Assembly (NCBI GenBank): GCA_012267605.1
Contig: JAAXGF010000400.1
Coordinates: 1-11,745, forward strand
From: Alphaproteobacteria bacterium
GTDB taxonomy: Bacteria > Pseudomonadota > Alphaproteobacteria > JAAXGF01
DNA: 11,745 nucleotides
Reading direction: 5' to 3'
Positions 1 through 5,826 of the stretch are shown here, in pieces (the stretch's first letter is position 1; each line of letters begins with the position of its first letter). Under the pieces are notes generated by a model that made no database searches, was not told the DNA's origin, and saw nothing but the letters and a program-made list of their open reading frames with translations. Position numbers and translations under genes: made by a program.

Positions 1-176
1 GAAGGTCCCCCGTGCCCCAACGGATAGACGCAGAACATCGTTTTTTGGTCTGGCATCAGAAGCGTCGTGGGGTGTCCCTTGTAGCTTTCCGGTGTGCCTT
101 GGGCGACGATCACGTGGCGGTGCGTCTCGTCGCATAGGTCGATCATTGGGATATTAAAAGGTATGGATTCTGACAT
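1..176 (-). CDS. Sialidase-like (BNR/neuraminidase superfamily) protein, N-terminal part only
   Basis: This is the first 58 codons of a gene that runs off the left edge of the window. The ATG at 176 is preceded by a strong Shine-Dalgarno (AAAGGAG, 182-188, about 5 nt spacing), which fixes the start. The protein begins MSESIPFNIPMIDLCDET and continues with a segment containing HVIVAQG, GHPTTLLMPD, KTMFCVYPLGHGG. From memory, this V-A-Q-G ... GHPTT-L-L-pDGKTM ... GHG pattern is the first blade of secreted or cytosolic sialidase-like six-bladed propellers common in Planctomycetes, Verrucomicrobia and Poribacteria. No signal peptide is visible, so the protein may be cytoplasmic. The Arg triad and Asp boxes of true sialidases lie outside the window, so catalytic activity cannot be judged. 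It lies 312 nt downstream of the GH32-like gene on the same strand, so co-transcription is possible but the gap is long. Confidence 0.62.
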   Translation of the reverse strand, partial: MSESIPFNIPMIDLCDETHRHVIVAQGTPESYKGHPTTLLMPDQKTMFCVYPLGHGGP

Positions 177-488
177 GTTTACTCCTTTCGGGTTTCCGTA
201 ACTGAATGTCTCGAAATACATAATGCGTAATACGTAAAGGGAAAGATTTGCGTAGGTACTATCCGATTGGATTCATGTGATTCGGTTTCTAGTGGCAATC
301 TTCAATCATTAAAACCCGGACTGCCTCTCTTTCCGTGTTTTTCTCCATACGCCCCGATTAGTGCAAGATGCCGTCGATTGCCCAACTCTAATCCGTGAAT
401 TCTGCGTGATCCAGCAAGCGAGTGAATAGCGAGCGCGGTAGAGATCCCGTAATCCGTGATTCAGACAATAACCTATTCACCAAACTAG
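177..488. other. 312-nt intergenic region with short degenerate repeats
   Basis: No convincing reading frame is present. The region holds the Shine-Dalgarno of the sialidase-like gene at its left edge. It has an AT-rich, TTACG-type stretch near 221-236 (reverse complement TTACGTATTACGCATT), two copies of TAATCCGTGA (389-398 and 450-459), and one copy of a dispersed repeat (415-448) whose relatives lie at 6371-6463. No U-tailed terminator hairpin is visible after the GH32-like stop. Confidence 0.6.
415..448. repeat. Dispersed repeat, GTGAATAGCGAGCG ... TAGAGATCCC type
   Basis: Positions 415-435 match 6407-6427 at 20 of 21 bases (core GTGAATAGCGAGCG). The tail TAGAGATCCC at 439-448 is repeated at 6454-6463. 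The two sites are about 6 kb apart, both intergenic, with no coding similarity around them. The function is unknown. It looks like a member of a short interspersed intergenic family. Confidence 0.6.
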
Positions 489-1865
489 CTACCGTATTTG
501 GAAACCGTAGAGTTTAGCCTTTTGGAGGCGAAAACGCAAGCGTGCCCACTTACCACTCAGACTGCCCAAGGATTCATCTGTTTTCCACTCCACTTTACCG
601 TCGGTGACGGTATCAGTAATGGGTTGGCTCGCCGCCAAGCGTGCGTTCGCCGCATCCTCAACTTCAACCTGAACGGAACCGCCGTCGTCCACGTCGGCGG
701 TCACGCCAAGCGTTTCCCCATCGAAATCCAACAGTTCCGTCGTTATCACCGCGGTGCTTTGAGGGGAGATCGGCGCGTAGCCCGCCCAGCCGTCGAGCCT
801 GAGCGTCGCCAGCGCGAGGTAGCCGTTGCGCCATTCGAAGAAGTGCCAGTCCCCGGCGCCATAGTAGATTCGGACTTCATCGTCATGGAAGATTGGCGCC
901 ACGGCGAAGATGGTGCCCCAATCGTACGGAGTCTCCCCGAAGCGTTCGTGCTCGGCAGGACTATGTCCGATAAACGGGGTACCCTCCTGTATCCGGTGCC
1001 AGGTGACAGTGTCCGGGCTCCACGCCAGTTCGGCGTGCTGCTTCACCCCGCGATCGGAATCCTCCTCGGGGAACGTCATCACGCCTACCAAACCGATGTA
1101 CACGCCGCACGTCGGAAAGACGATCATGTCGTGGGTTTGCAATTGCGCCGTGGGCCCCTCCATGATGCTCCGTTCTCGCCTCCAAGTCACAAAGTCGCAC
1201 GACTCGGTCTGCGTGACTTGGCGCCTGCCGAGATCCGAGTTGCGGCGGGTGATGACAACGTACTTGCCGAGATGCGGCGACCATAACGCGCTGGGGCGGT
1301 TGCCGCCTTCGTGCCCCGGGACGGGGATTAGCTCGTCCCAGTGCAAACCGTCGGGAGCGAACGCCACGAAGGCACCCCTGCTCGCGGAGAAAAACATCTT
1401 GTAACGTCTCGCCGGATCAGGGTCCCGGTCATCCTTGTAAATGCCCGCGACCCCGCGGCGGCGCGTGACGATGTTGTTCGATGTGCCGCCTTCGAACTCG
1501 GCGAGGCCCAACTCGGGTTTTTCCCAATGGATTCCGTCGGTCGAGACCGCGTAGCAGAGCCCTATCTCCCGATCTGTCGGTTTGACATCGTTGTACTTTA
1601 TGAGGTCGGGATGACGGCGTTCGGGCGGCGTGCTGGTCACCCGTGCGTCAACCACAAACGGATTGTACCAACACTTGTAGATTTTCTCGTCCTCGTCATA
1701 AATGACATCGGGGTATACGTTGTCGTAGCGGGGTTCCCACGGTTTATCCTCGGTGAAGAGAGGGTTTTCAGGGTGCTTGCTCACCTCACCGAGCGTGAGT
1801 TTAGCATCTTCAACGTCGGCGATGATTCGTGAATCGAGGACAAGGTAACGTGTTTCTTCCGCCAT
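489..1865 (-). CDS. GH32/GH43-like five-bladed beta-propeller protein with C-terminal beta-sandwich module
   Basis: The product is a putative glycan-active or glycan-binding propeller protein of 458 aa from the preferred ATG at 1865. That start has GAAGAG (1873-1878) at 7-nt spacing. An in-frame ATG at 1889 would add 8 residues (MPQPKSLK) but has no Shine-Dalgarno, so it is less likely. Residues about 30-360 carry repeated propeller-blade signatures: RYDNVYPDVIYDEDEKIYKC near 46, CYAVSTDGIHWEKP near 104, and YYGAGDWHFFEWRNGYLALA near 334. Residues about 377-458 form a separate module ending KLYGFQIR, which resembles the terminal beta-sandwich found in GH32-like proteins. There is no signal peptide. 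Acidic residues that could be catalytic exist (D48 in the DNVYPD motif), but I cannot assign a nucleophile, so the substrate is unknown. It is probably driven by the minus-strand promoter at 1922-1950. It lies between a sialidase-like gene and a divergent oxidoreductase array, which fits a carbohydrate-degradation locus. Family recognition is confident; function is inference. Confidence 0.85.
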   Translation of the reverse strand: MAEETRYLVLDSRIIADVEDAKLTLGEVSKHPENPLFTEDKPWEPRYDNVYPDVIYDEDEKIYKCWYNPFVVDARVTSTPPERRHPDLIKYNDVKPTDREIGLCYAVSTDGIHWEKPELGLAEFEGGTSNNIVTRRRGVAGIYKDDRDPDPARRYKMFFSASRGAFVAFAPDGLHWDELIPVPGHEGGNRPSALWSPHLGKYVVITRRNSDLGRRQVTQTESCDFVTWRRERSIMEGPTAQLQTHDMIVFPTCGVYIGLVGVMTFPEEDSDRGVKQHAELAWSPDTVTWHRIQEGTPFIGHSPAEHERFGETPYDWGTIFAVAPIFHDDEVRIYYGAGDWHFFEWRNGYLALATLRLDGWAGYAPISPQSTAVITTELLDFDGETLGVTADVDDGGSVQVEVEDAANARLAASQPITDTVTDGKVEWKTDESLGSLSGKWARLRFRLQKAKLYGFQIR

Positions 1866-1921
1866 TTTCAAACTCTTCGGTTGCGGCATTGTGAGGGAAT
1901 TCTATCGGATAACGCGGGGAA

Positions 1922-1950
1922 ATTTTACTCGGCTTTTGCCTTTCGGTCAA
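1922..1950 (-). promoter_or_regulatory. Sigma70-like promoter for the GH32-like gene
   Basis: On the minus strand there is TTGACC (complement of 1945-1950), a 17-nt spacer, and TAAAAT (complement of 1922-1927). This is 5 of 6 matches in each box with the optimal spacing. Transcription would start near 1915, giving a leader of about 50 nt to the preferred ATG at 1865. Confidence 0.55.
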
Positions 1951-1983
1951 CAACAATTGCTTCCGGAGCAATCACATCTTTTC

Positions 1984-2059
1984 GTAGGGGACGGCCTCCG
2001 TACCGTCCCGTAATCGCAAGGACAGTTGCGGACGGGCGACCACGGAGGGTCGCCCCTAC
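1984..2059. repeat. Palindromic intergenic element with two perfect hairpins
   Basis: The 76-nt element is bounded by a perfect 7-bp inverted repeat, GTAGGGG (1984-1990) and CCCCTAC (2053-2059). Inside are two hairpins. GGGACGG/CCGTCCC (1988-1994 with 2003-2009) has an 8-nt loop. GGGCGACC/GGTCGCCC (2034-2041 with 2048-2055) has a 6-nt loop. It lies between the divergent promoters and is not followed by a T tract in either direction. It resembles REP/MITE-like intergenic repeats rather than a terminator. Confidence 0.65.
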
Positions 2060-2106
2060 AGGGATCGGTTGCGCAATTCGAGGATTGAATGTTGCGTTGA
2101 ATTTGC

Positions 2107-2136
2107 TTGACAGAAAGCCGGAATCTCGGCAAGAAT
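2107..2136 (+). promoter_or_regulatory. Candidate promoter for the oxidoreductase array
   Basis: TTGACA (2107-2112) is a perfect -35 box. A possible -10, AAGAAT (2131-2136, 4 of 6), follows at 18-nt spacing. Transcription would start about 75 nt before the first oxidoreductase start codon. The -10 is weak, so this is only a candidate. Confidence 0.3.
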
Positions 2137-2218
2137 AGATGAAATTCAAGGACTTATTTTTCTTATATTTAGGGCCATCGACCAATACCTAATTCGGATT
2201 GGATGGAGGCGAGACATA

Positions 2219-3208
2219 ATGAAAATCAGGTTTGCACAGTACGGCATTTCGCACGACCACGCCAGCGGCAAGGCGAAGACGTTGAAAGCGAACGACGATG
2301 TCGATTTTGTTGGCGTGTATGAACCGTCGGCGGAGGTTCGCGAGACGCTCGGCACCAATGAAGCGTATGAGGGCGTTCACTGGTTCTCGTCCGCGGAGGA
2401 GATTCTGGACGACGAGACCATCGCCGGCGTCGCGGTGCAGGGACACGTGTCGCGAAATCTCGAATATGCGCGCGCGGCGGTTGAACGCGGAAAGCACGTC
2501 TGGCTCGACAAACCGGCAGGCGACGATCTGGAGGCGTTCCGGGCGGTGCTGGACATCGCACGCGAGAAGGGGCTGTGTGTCCAACTCGGCTACATGTTCC
2601 GCTATAGCCCGGGATTTCAGTTCGTCCTCGATTGGGCGAACTCCGGGAAACTGGGAGACATTTTCTCGATTCGCGGACGTATCTCCACCCGACGCTCGGA
2701 CGAAGCCTCGTGGACGCGCTGGGATTCACGCGGCGAACGGGAAGGCGGCATCATGTTCATTCTCGCCTGCCACCTCATCGACATCATCGTCGCCATACTC
2801 GGACGTCCCGAGCGCGCGACGTTCTTCTCGCAGAACTTGGACAGCACCTTCCCTTGGTTCCAAGATAACACGGCGTCGGTCCTCGAATACCCGAATGCCA
2901 TGGTCACCCTCGAGTCGACCGCGTCGGAGGTATCGTCGGGCGCGACGAGACGCTTGGAGGTTTACGGGACGCGCGGCAGCGTGATACTCGAACCGCTGGA
3001 ACCGCCGGCGTTGAGGTTGTGTCTTGATGAGGACCGGGGCGGCTATGTAAAGGGGTGGCAGAAGGTGGACGTGGAGCATCGGCCTCGCTATGTCGATAGC
3101 CTCCGCGCGTTGGTGGCGGACATTCGCGGCGAGAAATCGCCTGATCGTTCATTAGACCACGAATTTACGGTACAGGAAACCGTGCTTCGCGCCGTCGGGT
3201 TGCTGTAA
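2219..3208 (+). CDS. Gfo/Idh/MocA family oxidoreductase, tandem copy 1
   Basis: This is a putative NAD(P)-dependent sugar or sugar-derivative dehydrogenase of 329 aa, cytosolic. The start is fixed by GGAGG (2205-2209), 9 nt before the ATG. The N-terminal Rossmann domain (about 1-120) begins MKIRFAQYGISHDHASGK, where the usual GxGxxG/A turn is replaced by GISHDHA. The family's E-K-P lysine motif appears as WLDKPAG (K98). FRYSPGFQFVLDWANSGKLG (127-146) opens the C-terminal alpha/beta domain. GGIMFILACHLID (176-188) carries the expected catalytic-type His185 but has Ile181 where the family usually has Asp. It is about 84% identical to copy 2 and 79% to copy 3 by hand count. A 352-nt repeat-rich spacer separates it from copy 2. 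The exact substrate cannot be assigned. The next-door glycan-type propellers suggest carbohydrate metabolism. Confidence 0.92.
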   Translation: MKIRFAQYGISHDHASGKAKTLKANDDVDFVGVYEPSAEVRETLGTNEAYEGVHWFSSAEEILDDETIAGVAVQGHVSRNLEYARAAVERGKHVWLDKPAGDDLEAFRAVLDIAREKGLCVQLGYMFRYSPGFQFVLDWANSGKLGDIFSIRGRISTRRSDEASWTRWDSRGEREGGIMFILACHLIDIIVAILGRPERATFFSQNLDSTFPWFQDNTASVLEYPNAMVTLESTASEVSSGATRRLEVYGTRGSVILEPLEPPALRLCLDEDRGGYVKGWQKVDVEHRPRYVDSLRALVADIRGEKSPDRSLDHEFTVQETVLRAVGLL

Positions 3209-3226
3209 GTCGCCACAGATTGCGCG

Positions 3227-3382
3227 TTGGTTGGGTTGAACGATACAAATGTAACAATACGAGTGTTGCATTTGGAATCAGTTGGGTTTCGCTCGGTCGT
3301 TACATCTTTCGGGATGTTTTTTAAGAACCGCTCTCCTCTTGCCGCGAGTAGGGTTTCGTGTTGATTCGCTCAACCCAACCTA
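3227..3382. repeat. Inverted-repeat-bounded element (TTGGTTGGGTTGAACGA type)
   Basis: The left end TTGGTTGGGTTGAACGA (3227-3243) and the complement of the right end (3366-3382, TAGGTTGGGTTGAGCGA) agree at 15 of 17 bases in inverted orientation, enclosing about 120 nt with no coding capacity. A further direct copy, TAGGTTAGGTTGAACGA, lies at 5897-5913. The arrangement is like a non-autonomous MITE, but no target-site duplication was identified. Confidence 0.45.
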
Positions 3383-3414
3383 CAGTGCTCGCCTGATCTG
3401 TCAGATTATGGCAT

Positions 3415-3435
3415 GCGCAAACTAACAGTTTGCGC
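3415..3435. repeat. Perfect 9-bp hairpin GCGCAAACT/AGTTTGCGC
   Basis: The stem GCGCAAACT (3415-3423) pairs perfectly with AGTTTGCGC (3427-3435) across a 3-nt loop. No T tract follows within a few bases (TACAAAG follows), so a rho-independent terminator is not supported. It could be a REP-like palindrome or an attenuating structure between copies 1 and 2. Confidence 0.5.
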
Positions 3436-3523
3436 TACAAAGTCGCGACCTATTTTTTGGGCAATTACGCATATTCATCATTTCGTTAACACGCAATCAT
3501 AATATGTGTAAATAGGAGTGTGA

Positions 3524-3571
3524 ATGACTATAAACGTAAATGTCATGGAGGCATCGCAGAATGAAGATTAG
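3524..3571 (+). CDS. Possible 15-codon leader peptide overlapping the start of oxidoreductase copy 2
   Basis: AGGAG (3514-3518) stands 5 nt before an ATG at 3524. The frame encodes MTINVNVMEASQNED and stops at 3569-3571, overlapping the first 11 nt of copy 2 in another frame. The frame spans copy 2's own GGAGG. Such an overlap could couple translation. Copies 1 and 3 keep the internal ATGGAGGC but not the upstream part, so this may be chance. Confidence 0.2.
   Translation: MTINVNVMEASQNED
3547..3551 (+). promoter_or_regulatory. Ribosome binding site deciding the start of copy 2
   Basis: GGAGG lies 9 nt before the ATG at 3561. The in-frame upstream ATG at 3540 has this site inside its coding sequence and no Shine-Dalgarno of its own. 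Copies 1 and 3 have the same GGAGG with the same 9-nt spacing, which supports 3561 as the true start. Confidence 0.75.
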
Positions 3572-4550
3572 GTTTGCGCAATACGGCATCGCGCATGGCC
3601 ACGCCAGCGGTAAGGCGGCAGTGATGAAGGCGAGCGACGAGGTCGATTTCGCCGGTGTCTACGAACCGTCCCCGGAAATCCGCGAAGCGCTCGGCTCACA
3701 CGAGGCGTATGATGGGGTTCACTGGTTCTCATCCGCGGGGGAGATGTTGGAGGATGAGAGCATTGCGGGTATCGCGGTGCAGGGGCGGGTGTCGCATAAC
3801 CTCGAGTTTGCACGGGCGGCGCTTGAGCACGGAAAGCACGTCTGGCTTGACAAGCCGGCAGGCGACGATTTGGAGGCGTTCCGGCAGGTCTTAAACATCG
3901 CACGCGAGAAGGGACTATGCGTCCAACTCGGCTACATGTTCCGTTACAACGCCGGATTCCAATTTGTCCTCGATTGGGCAAAGTCGGGAAAACTGGGAAC
4001 GATATTCTCCGTCCGCGGCCACATCTCGACCAATCGCTCGGATGAAGCCTCGTGGAAACAATGGGATTCCCGCGGCGAACACGAGGGCGGCATCATGTTT
4101 ATTCTAGCGTGCCACCTCATCGACATCATCGTCACGCTGCTGGGGCGCCCTGAACGAGTAACTTCGTTCTCACATAACTTGGACCATACTTTCCCTTGGT
4201 TCCAAGATAACACGGCGTGTGTTTTCGAATATCTGGACGCCATGGTAACCCTCGAGTCGACCGCATCGGAAGTGTCGTCGGGTGCATCGAGACGATTGGA
4301 GGTCTACGGGACCCGCGGGAGCGCGATACTCGAACCGTTGGAACCGCCCGCGCTGCGGCTGTGCCTTGACGAGGACCGGGATGGCTATGTCAAGGGCTGG
4401 CAGCAGGTGGAAGTGGAGAACCGGCCGCGTTACGTCGAAAGTCTTCGAGCGCTGGTGGCGGACATCCGCGGCGAGAAATCGCCAGACCGCTCGTTAGACC
4501 ATGAATTCACGGTGCAGGAAACCGTTCTCCGCGCCGTCGGATTGTTATAG
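3561..4550 (+). CDS. Gfo/Idh/MocA family oxidoreductase, tandem copy 2
   Basis: This is a 329-aa paralogue of copies 1 and 3, a putative NAD(P)-dependent sugar or sugar-derivative dehydrogenase acting in the cytosol. The ATG at 3561 is chosen because of the GGAGG spacing and because it gives the same length and N-terminus (MKIRFAQYGIAHGHASGK) as its sisters. Two residues in the dinucleotide-turn region differ from copy 1 (GIAHGHA instead of GISHDHA), so cofactor contacts may differ. The lysine motif WLDKPAG and GGIMFILACHLID with His185 are retained. The last 36 residues are identical to copy 1, and overall identity is about 84%. Gene-specific changes include His in the FSHNLDHTFP segment and Leu in EYLDAM. 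Nothing suggests inactivation. The downstream flank (starting GACTTACGCGATT) resembles that of copy 3, hinting that a unit including the 3' flank was duplicated. Confidence 0.92.
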   Translation: MKIRFAQYGIAHGHASGKAAVMKASDEVDFAGVYEPSPEIREALGSHEAYDGVHWFSSAGEMLEDESIAGIAVQGRVSHNLEFARAALEHGKHVWLDKPAGDDLEAFRQVLNIAREKGLCVQLGYMFRYNAGFQFVLDWAKSGKLGTIFSVRGHISTNRSDEASWKQWDSRGEHEGGIMFILACHLIDIIVTLLGRPERVTSFSHNLDHTFPWFQDNTACVFEYLDAMVTLESTASEVSSGASRRLEVYGTRGSAILEPLEPPALRLCLDEDRDGYVKGWQQVEVENRPRYVESLRALVADIRGEKSPDRSLDHEFTVQETVLRAVGLL

Positions 4551-4600
4551 GACTTACGCGATTGAACACTTGAAAGATTGCCGTAAGACGTTTTATTCGT

Positions 4601-4620
4601 AGTACCGACGTTACGGTACT
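4601..4620. repeat. Small hairpin AGTACCG/CGGTACT downstream of copy 2
   Basis: AGTACCG (4601-4607) pairs perfectly with CGGTACT (4614-4620) across a 6-nt loop. It lies directly before the 63-nt palindromic element. No T tract follows, so a terminator role is doubtful. Confidence 0.35.
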
Positions 4621-4683
4621 TGTAGGAGCGATCTCTAGGTCGCGACCACTCATGCGTGGCAGGGCAAGATGCCCTGCCTACGG
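4621..4683. repeat. 63-nt palindromic element, copy A (after oxidoreductase copy 2)
   Basis: This element and 5827-5889 are both 63 nt and agree at about 55 positions. It starts TGTAGGAGCGATCTCTAGGT and ends CCTGCCTACGG. GTAGG and CCTAC form the outer inverted repeat. GCAGGGCA/TGCCCTGC (4659-4666 with 4670-4677) is a perfect 8-bp stem with a 3-nt loop. The central differences between copies fall in the spacer, so the ends and the hairpin are the conserved parts. Confidence 0.7.
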
Positions 4684-4757
4684 GAGCCGTGAACAGTCTA
4701 AATTAAGATATTATTCGCGCTATTATTCAAGTGAATTGGTACACATTCAGAATTCAT

Positions 4758-4762
4758 GGAGG
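4758..4762 (+). promoter_or_regulatory. Ribosome binding site deciding the start of copy 3
   Basis: GGAGG lies 9 nt before the ATG at 4772, exactly as in copies 1 and 2. The longer in-frame opening from 4652 runs through the palindromic repeat and an AT-rich leader, so it is not coding. Confidence 0.75.
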
Positions 4763-4771
4763 CAAGACCGA

Positions 4772-5761
4772 ATGAAACTGAGGTTTGCACAATTCGGCAT
4801 CTCGCACGACCACGCATCCAGCAAGGCTCGCACGCTGAAAGCAAACGAGGCTGTCGATTTTGTGGGCATTTACGAACCGTCCGAGGAAGTGCGCGAGACA
4901 CTCGGCGCCAACGACGCGTTTGAGGGCGTTCAATGGCTGCCGTCCGCAGAGGAGGTATTGGAAGACGAAACTATCGTGGGGATAGCGGCGCAGGGGCGGG
5001 TATCGGAAAACCTCGACTTCGCGCGGACGGCGGTCGAACACGGCAAACATGTCTGGCTGGACAAGCCGGCGGGCGACGATTTGGAGGCGTTTCGAGCGGT
5101 GCTGGACATCGCGCGCCAGAAAGGGCTGTGCGTCCAACTCGGCTATATGTTCCGATATAACGCGGGTTTCCAGTTTGTGCTTGATTGGGCGAATTCCGGG
5201 AAACTGGGTAAGGTATTCTCGGTTCGCGGACGCATCTCGACGCGCCCTTCCGATGAATCTCTATGGGCGCGGTGGGATTCACGCGGCGAACACGAAGGCG
5301 GCATCATGTTCATTCTTGCCCCCCATCTCATCGACATTATCGTCGCATTGCTGGGGCGCCCCGAGCGCGTGACATCGTTCTCGCAGAACTTGGACAGCAC
5401 CTTCCCCTCGGCGCAGGATAACACCGCCGCCGTGTTTGAATACCCGGACGCGATGGCGACCATCGAGTCTGCCGCGGCGGAGGTGTCGTCGGGTGAATCG
5501 AGACGATTGGAGGTTTACGGGACTCGCGGCAGCGCGATACTTGAACCGCTGAGTCCGCCGGCGCTGCGGTTGTGCCTTGATGAAGATAGGGATGGTTATG
5601 AAGAAGGTTGGCAGCGGGTGGAAATCGAGGATCGACCAGCTCATATCGGCGATCTTGAAGCGCTTGTGGCGGACATCCGCGGCGAGAAATCGCCCGACCG
5701 CTCGCTAGACCACGAATTTATCGCTCAGGAAACGATCCTGCGCGCCGCCGGACTGCTATAG
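4772..5761 (+). CDS. Gfo/Idh/MocA family oxidoreductase, tandem copy 3
   Basis: This is the third 329-aa paralogue, about 79% identical to copy 1 by hand count and the most divergent of the set. It starts MKLRFAQFGISHDHASSK and keeps the Rossmann-domain pattern, WLDKPAG (K98), FRYNAGFQFVLDWANSGKLG and the His185-Asp188 pair. It differs at positions conserved in the other two. Cys184 just before the catalytic-type histidine is Pro (FILAPHLID). Trp213-Phe214 become Ser-Ala (FPSAQDNT). The segment around 280-298 diverges strongly (GWQRVEIEDRPAHIGDLEAL). Changes close to the active-site histidine suggest an altered substrate pocket rather than decay, because the frame is intact and the length is unchanged. 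A direct TATTATTC repeat (4709-4716 and 4721-4728) in its AT-rich leader could belong to a separate promoter, but this is speculative. Confidence 0.92.
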   Translation: MKLRFAQFGISHDHASSKARTLKANEAVDFVGIYEPSEEVRETLGANDAFEGVQWLPSAEEVLEDETIVGIAAQGRVSENLDFARTAVEHGKHVWLDKPAGDDLEAFRAVLDIARQKGLCVQLGYMFRYNAGFQFVLDWANSGKLGKVFSVRGRISTRPSDESLWARWDSRGEHEGGIMFILAPHLIDIIVALLGRPERVTSFSQNLDSTFPSAQDNTAAVFEYPDAMATIESAAAEVSSGESRRLEVYGTRGSAILEPLSPPALRLCLDEDRDGYEEGWQRVEIEDRPAHIGDLEALVADIRGEKSPDRSLDHEFIAQETILRAAGLL

Positions 5762-5826
5762 GACGTACGCGATTAAACGATCGCAGTAATGCCGTAGGTC
5801 AGTTACTGTTTCAACACAACGATTTT

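Larger units (their letters stand above)
1866..2218. other. Divergent intergenic/regulatory region
   Basis: This region separates the minus-strand propeller gene from the plus-strand oxidoreductase array. It contains a sigma70-like promoter for the minus strand (1922-1950), a weaker plus-strand candidate (2107-2136), and a palindromic element between them (1984-2059). Long frames across it, such as the minus-strand one at 1925-2185, read through the palindrome and show no protein family features. Confidence 0.6.
3209..3560 (+). other. 352-nt spacer between oxidoreductase copies 1 and 2
   Basis: Between the two genes lie an inverted pair of a TTGGTTGGGTTGAACGA-type repeat (3227-3243 and 3366-3382), a perfect 9-bp hairpin (3415-3435) and a short leader reading frame with its own Shine-Dalgarno (3524-3571). 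The last 100 nt before copy 2 are AT-rich and could hold a promoter, but no box pair with good spacing stood out. Confidence 0.55.

Noticed and set aside
498..1286. 262-codon plus-strand open frame opposite the GH32-like gene
   Set aside because: It is antisense to a gene with clear propeller motifs. Its translation is rich in Arg and His with no family features, as expected for a GC-rich shadow frame.
1925..2185. 86-codon minus-strand frame in the divergent region
   Set aside because: It reads through the palindromic element at 1984-2059 and crosses the promoter candidate for the GH32-like gene. No family features.
2298..2984. 228-codon plus-strand frame inside oxidoreductase copy 1
   Set aside because: It overlaps the recognised gene in another frame and is extremely Ser/Arg-rich, which is typical shadow composition. 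It has no ribosome binding site.
3540..3560. N-terminal extension of oxidoreductase copy 2
   Set aside because: It would place the conserved GGAGG inside the coding sequence. The ATG at 3561 matches the length and N-terminus of the other copies.
4659..4677. Intrinsic terminator at the GCAGGGCA hairpin
   Set aside because: The stem is strong but is followed by CTACGGGAG, with no T tract on either strand. The recurrence at 5865-5883 points to a repeat element.
4652..4771. 40-residue N-terminal extension of oxidoreductase copy 3
   Set aside because: It runs through the 63-nt palindrome and an AT-rich leader and lacks a Shine-Dalgarno. The conserved start is 4772.
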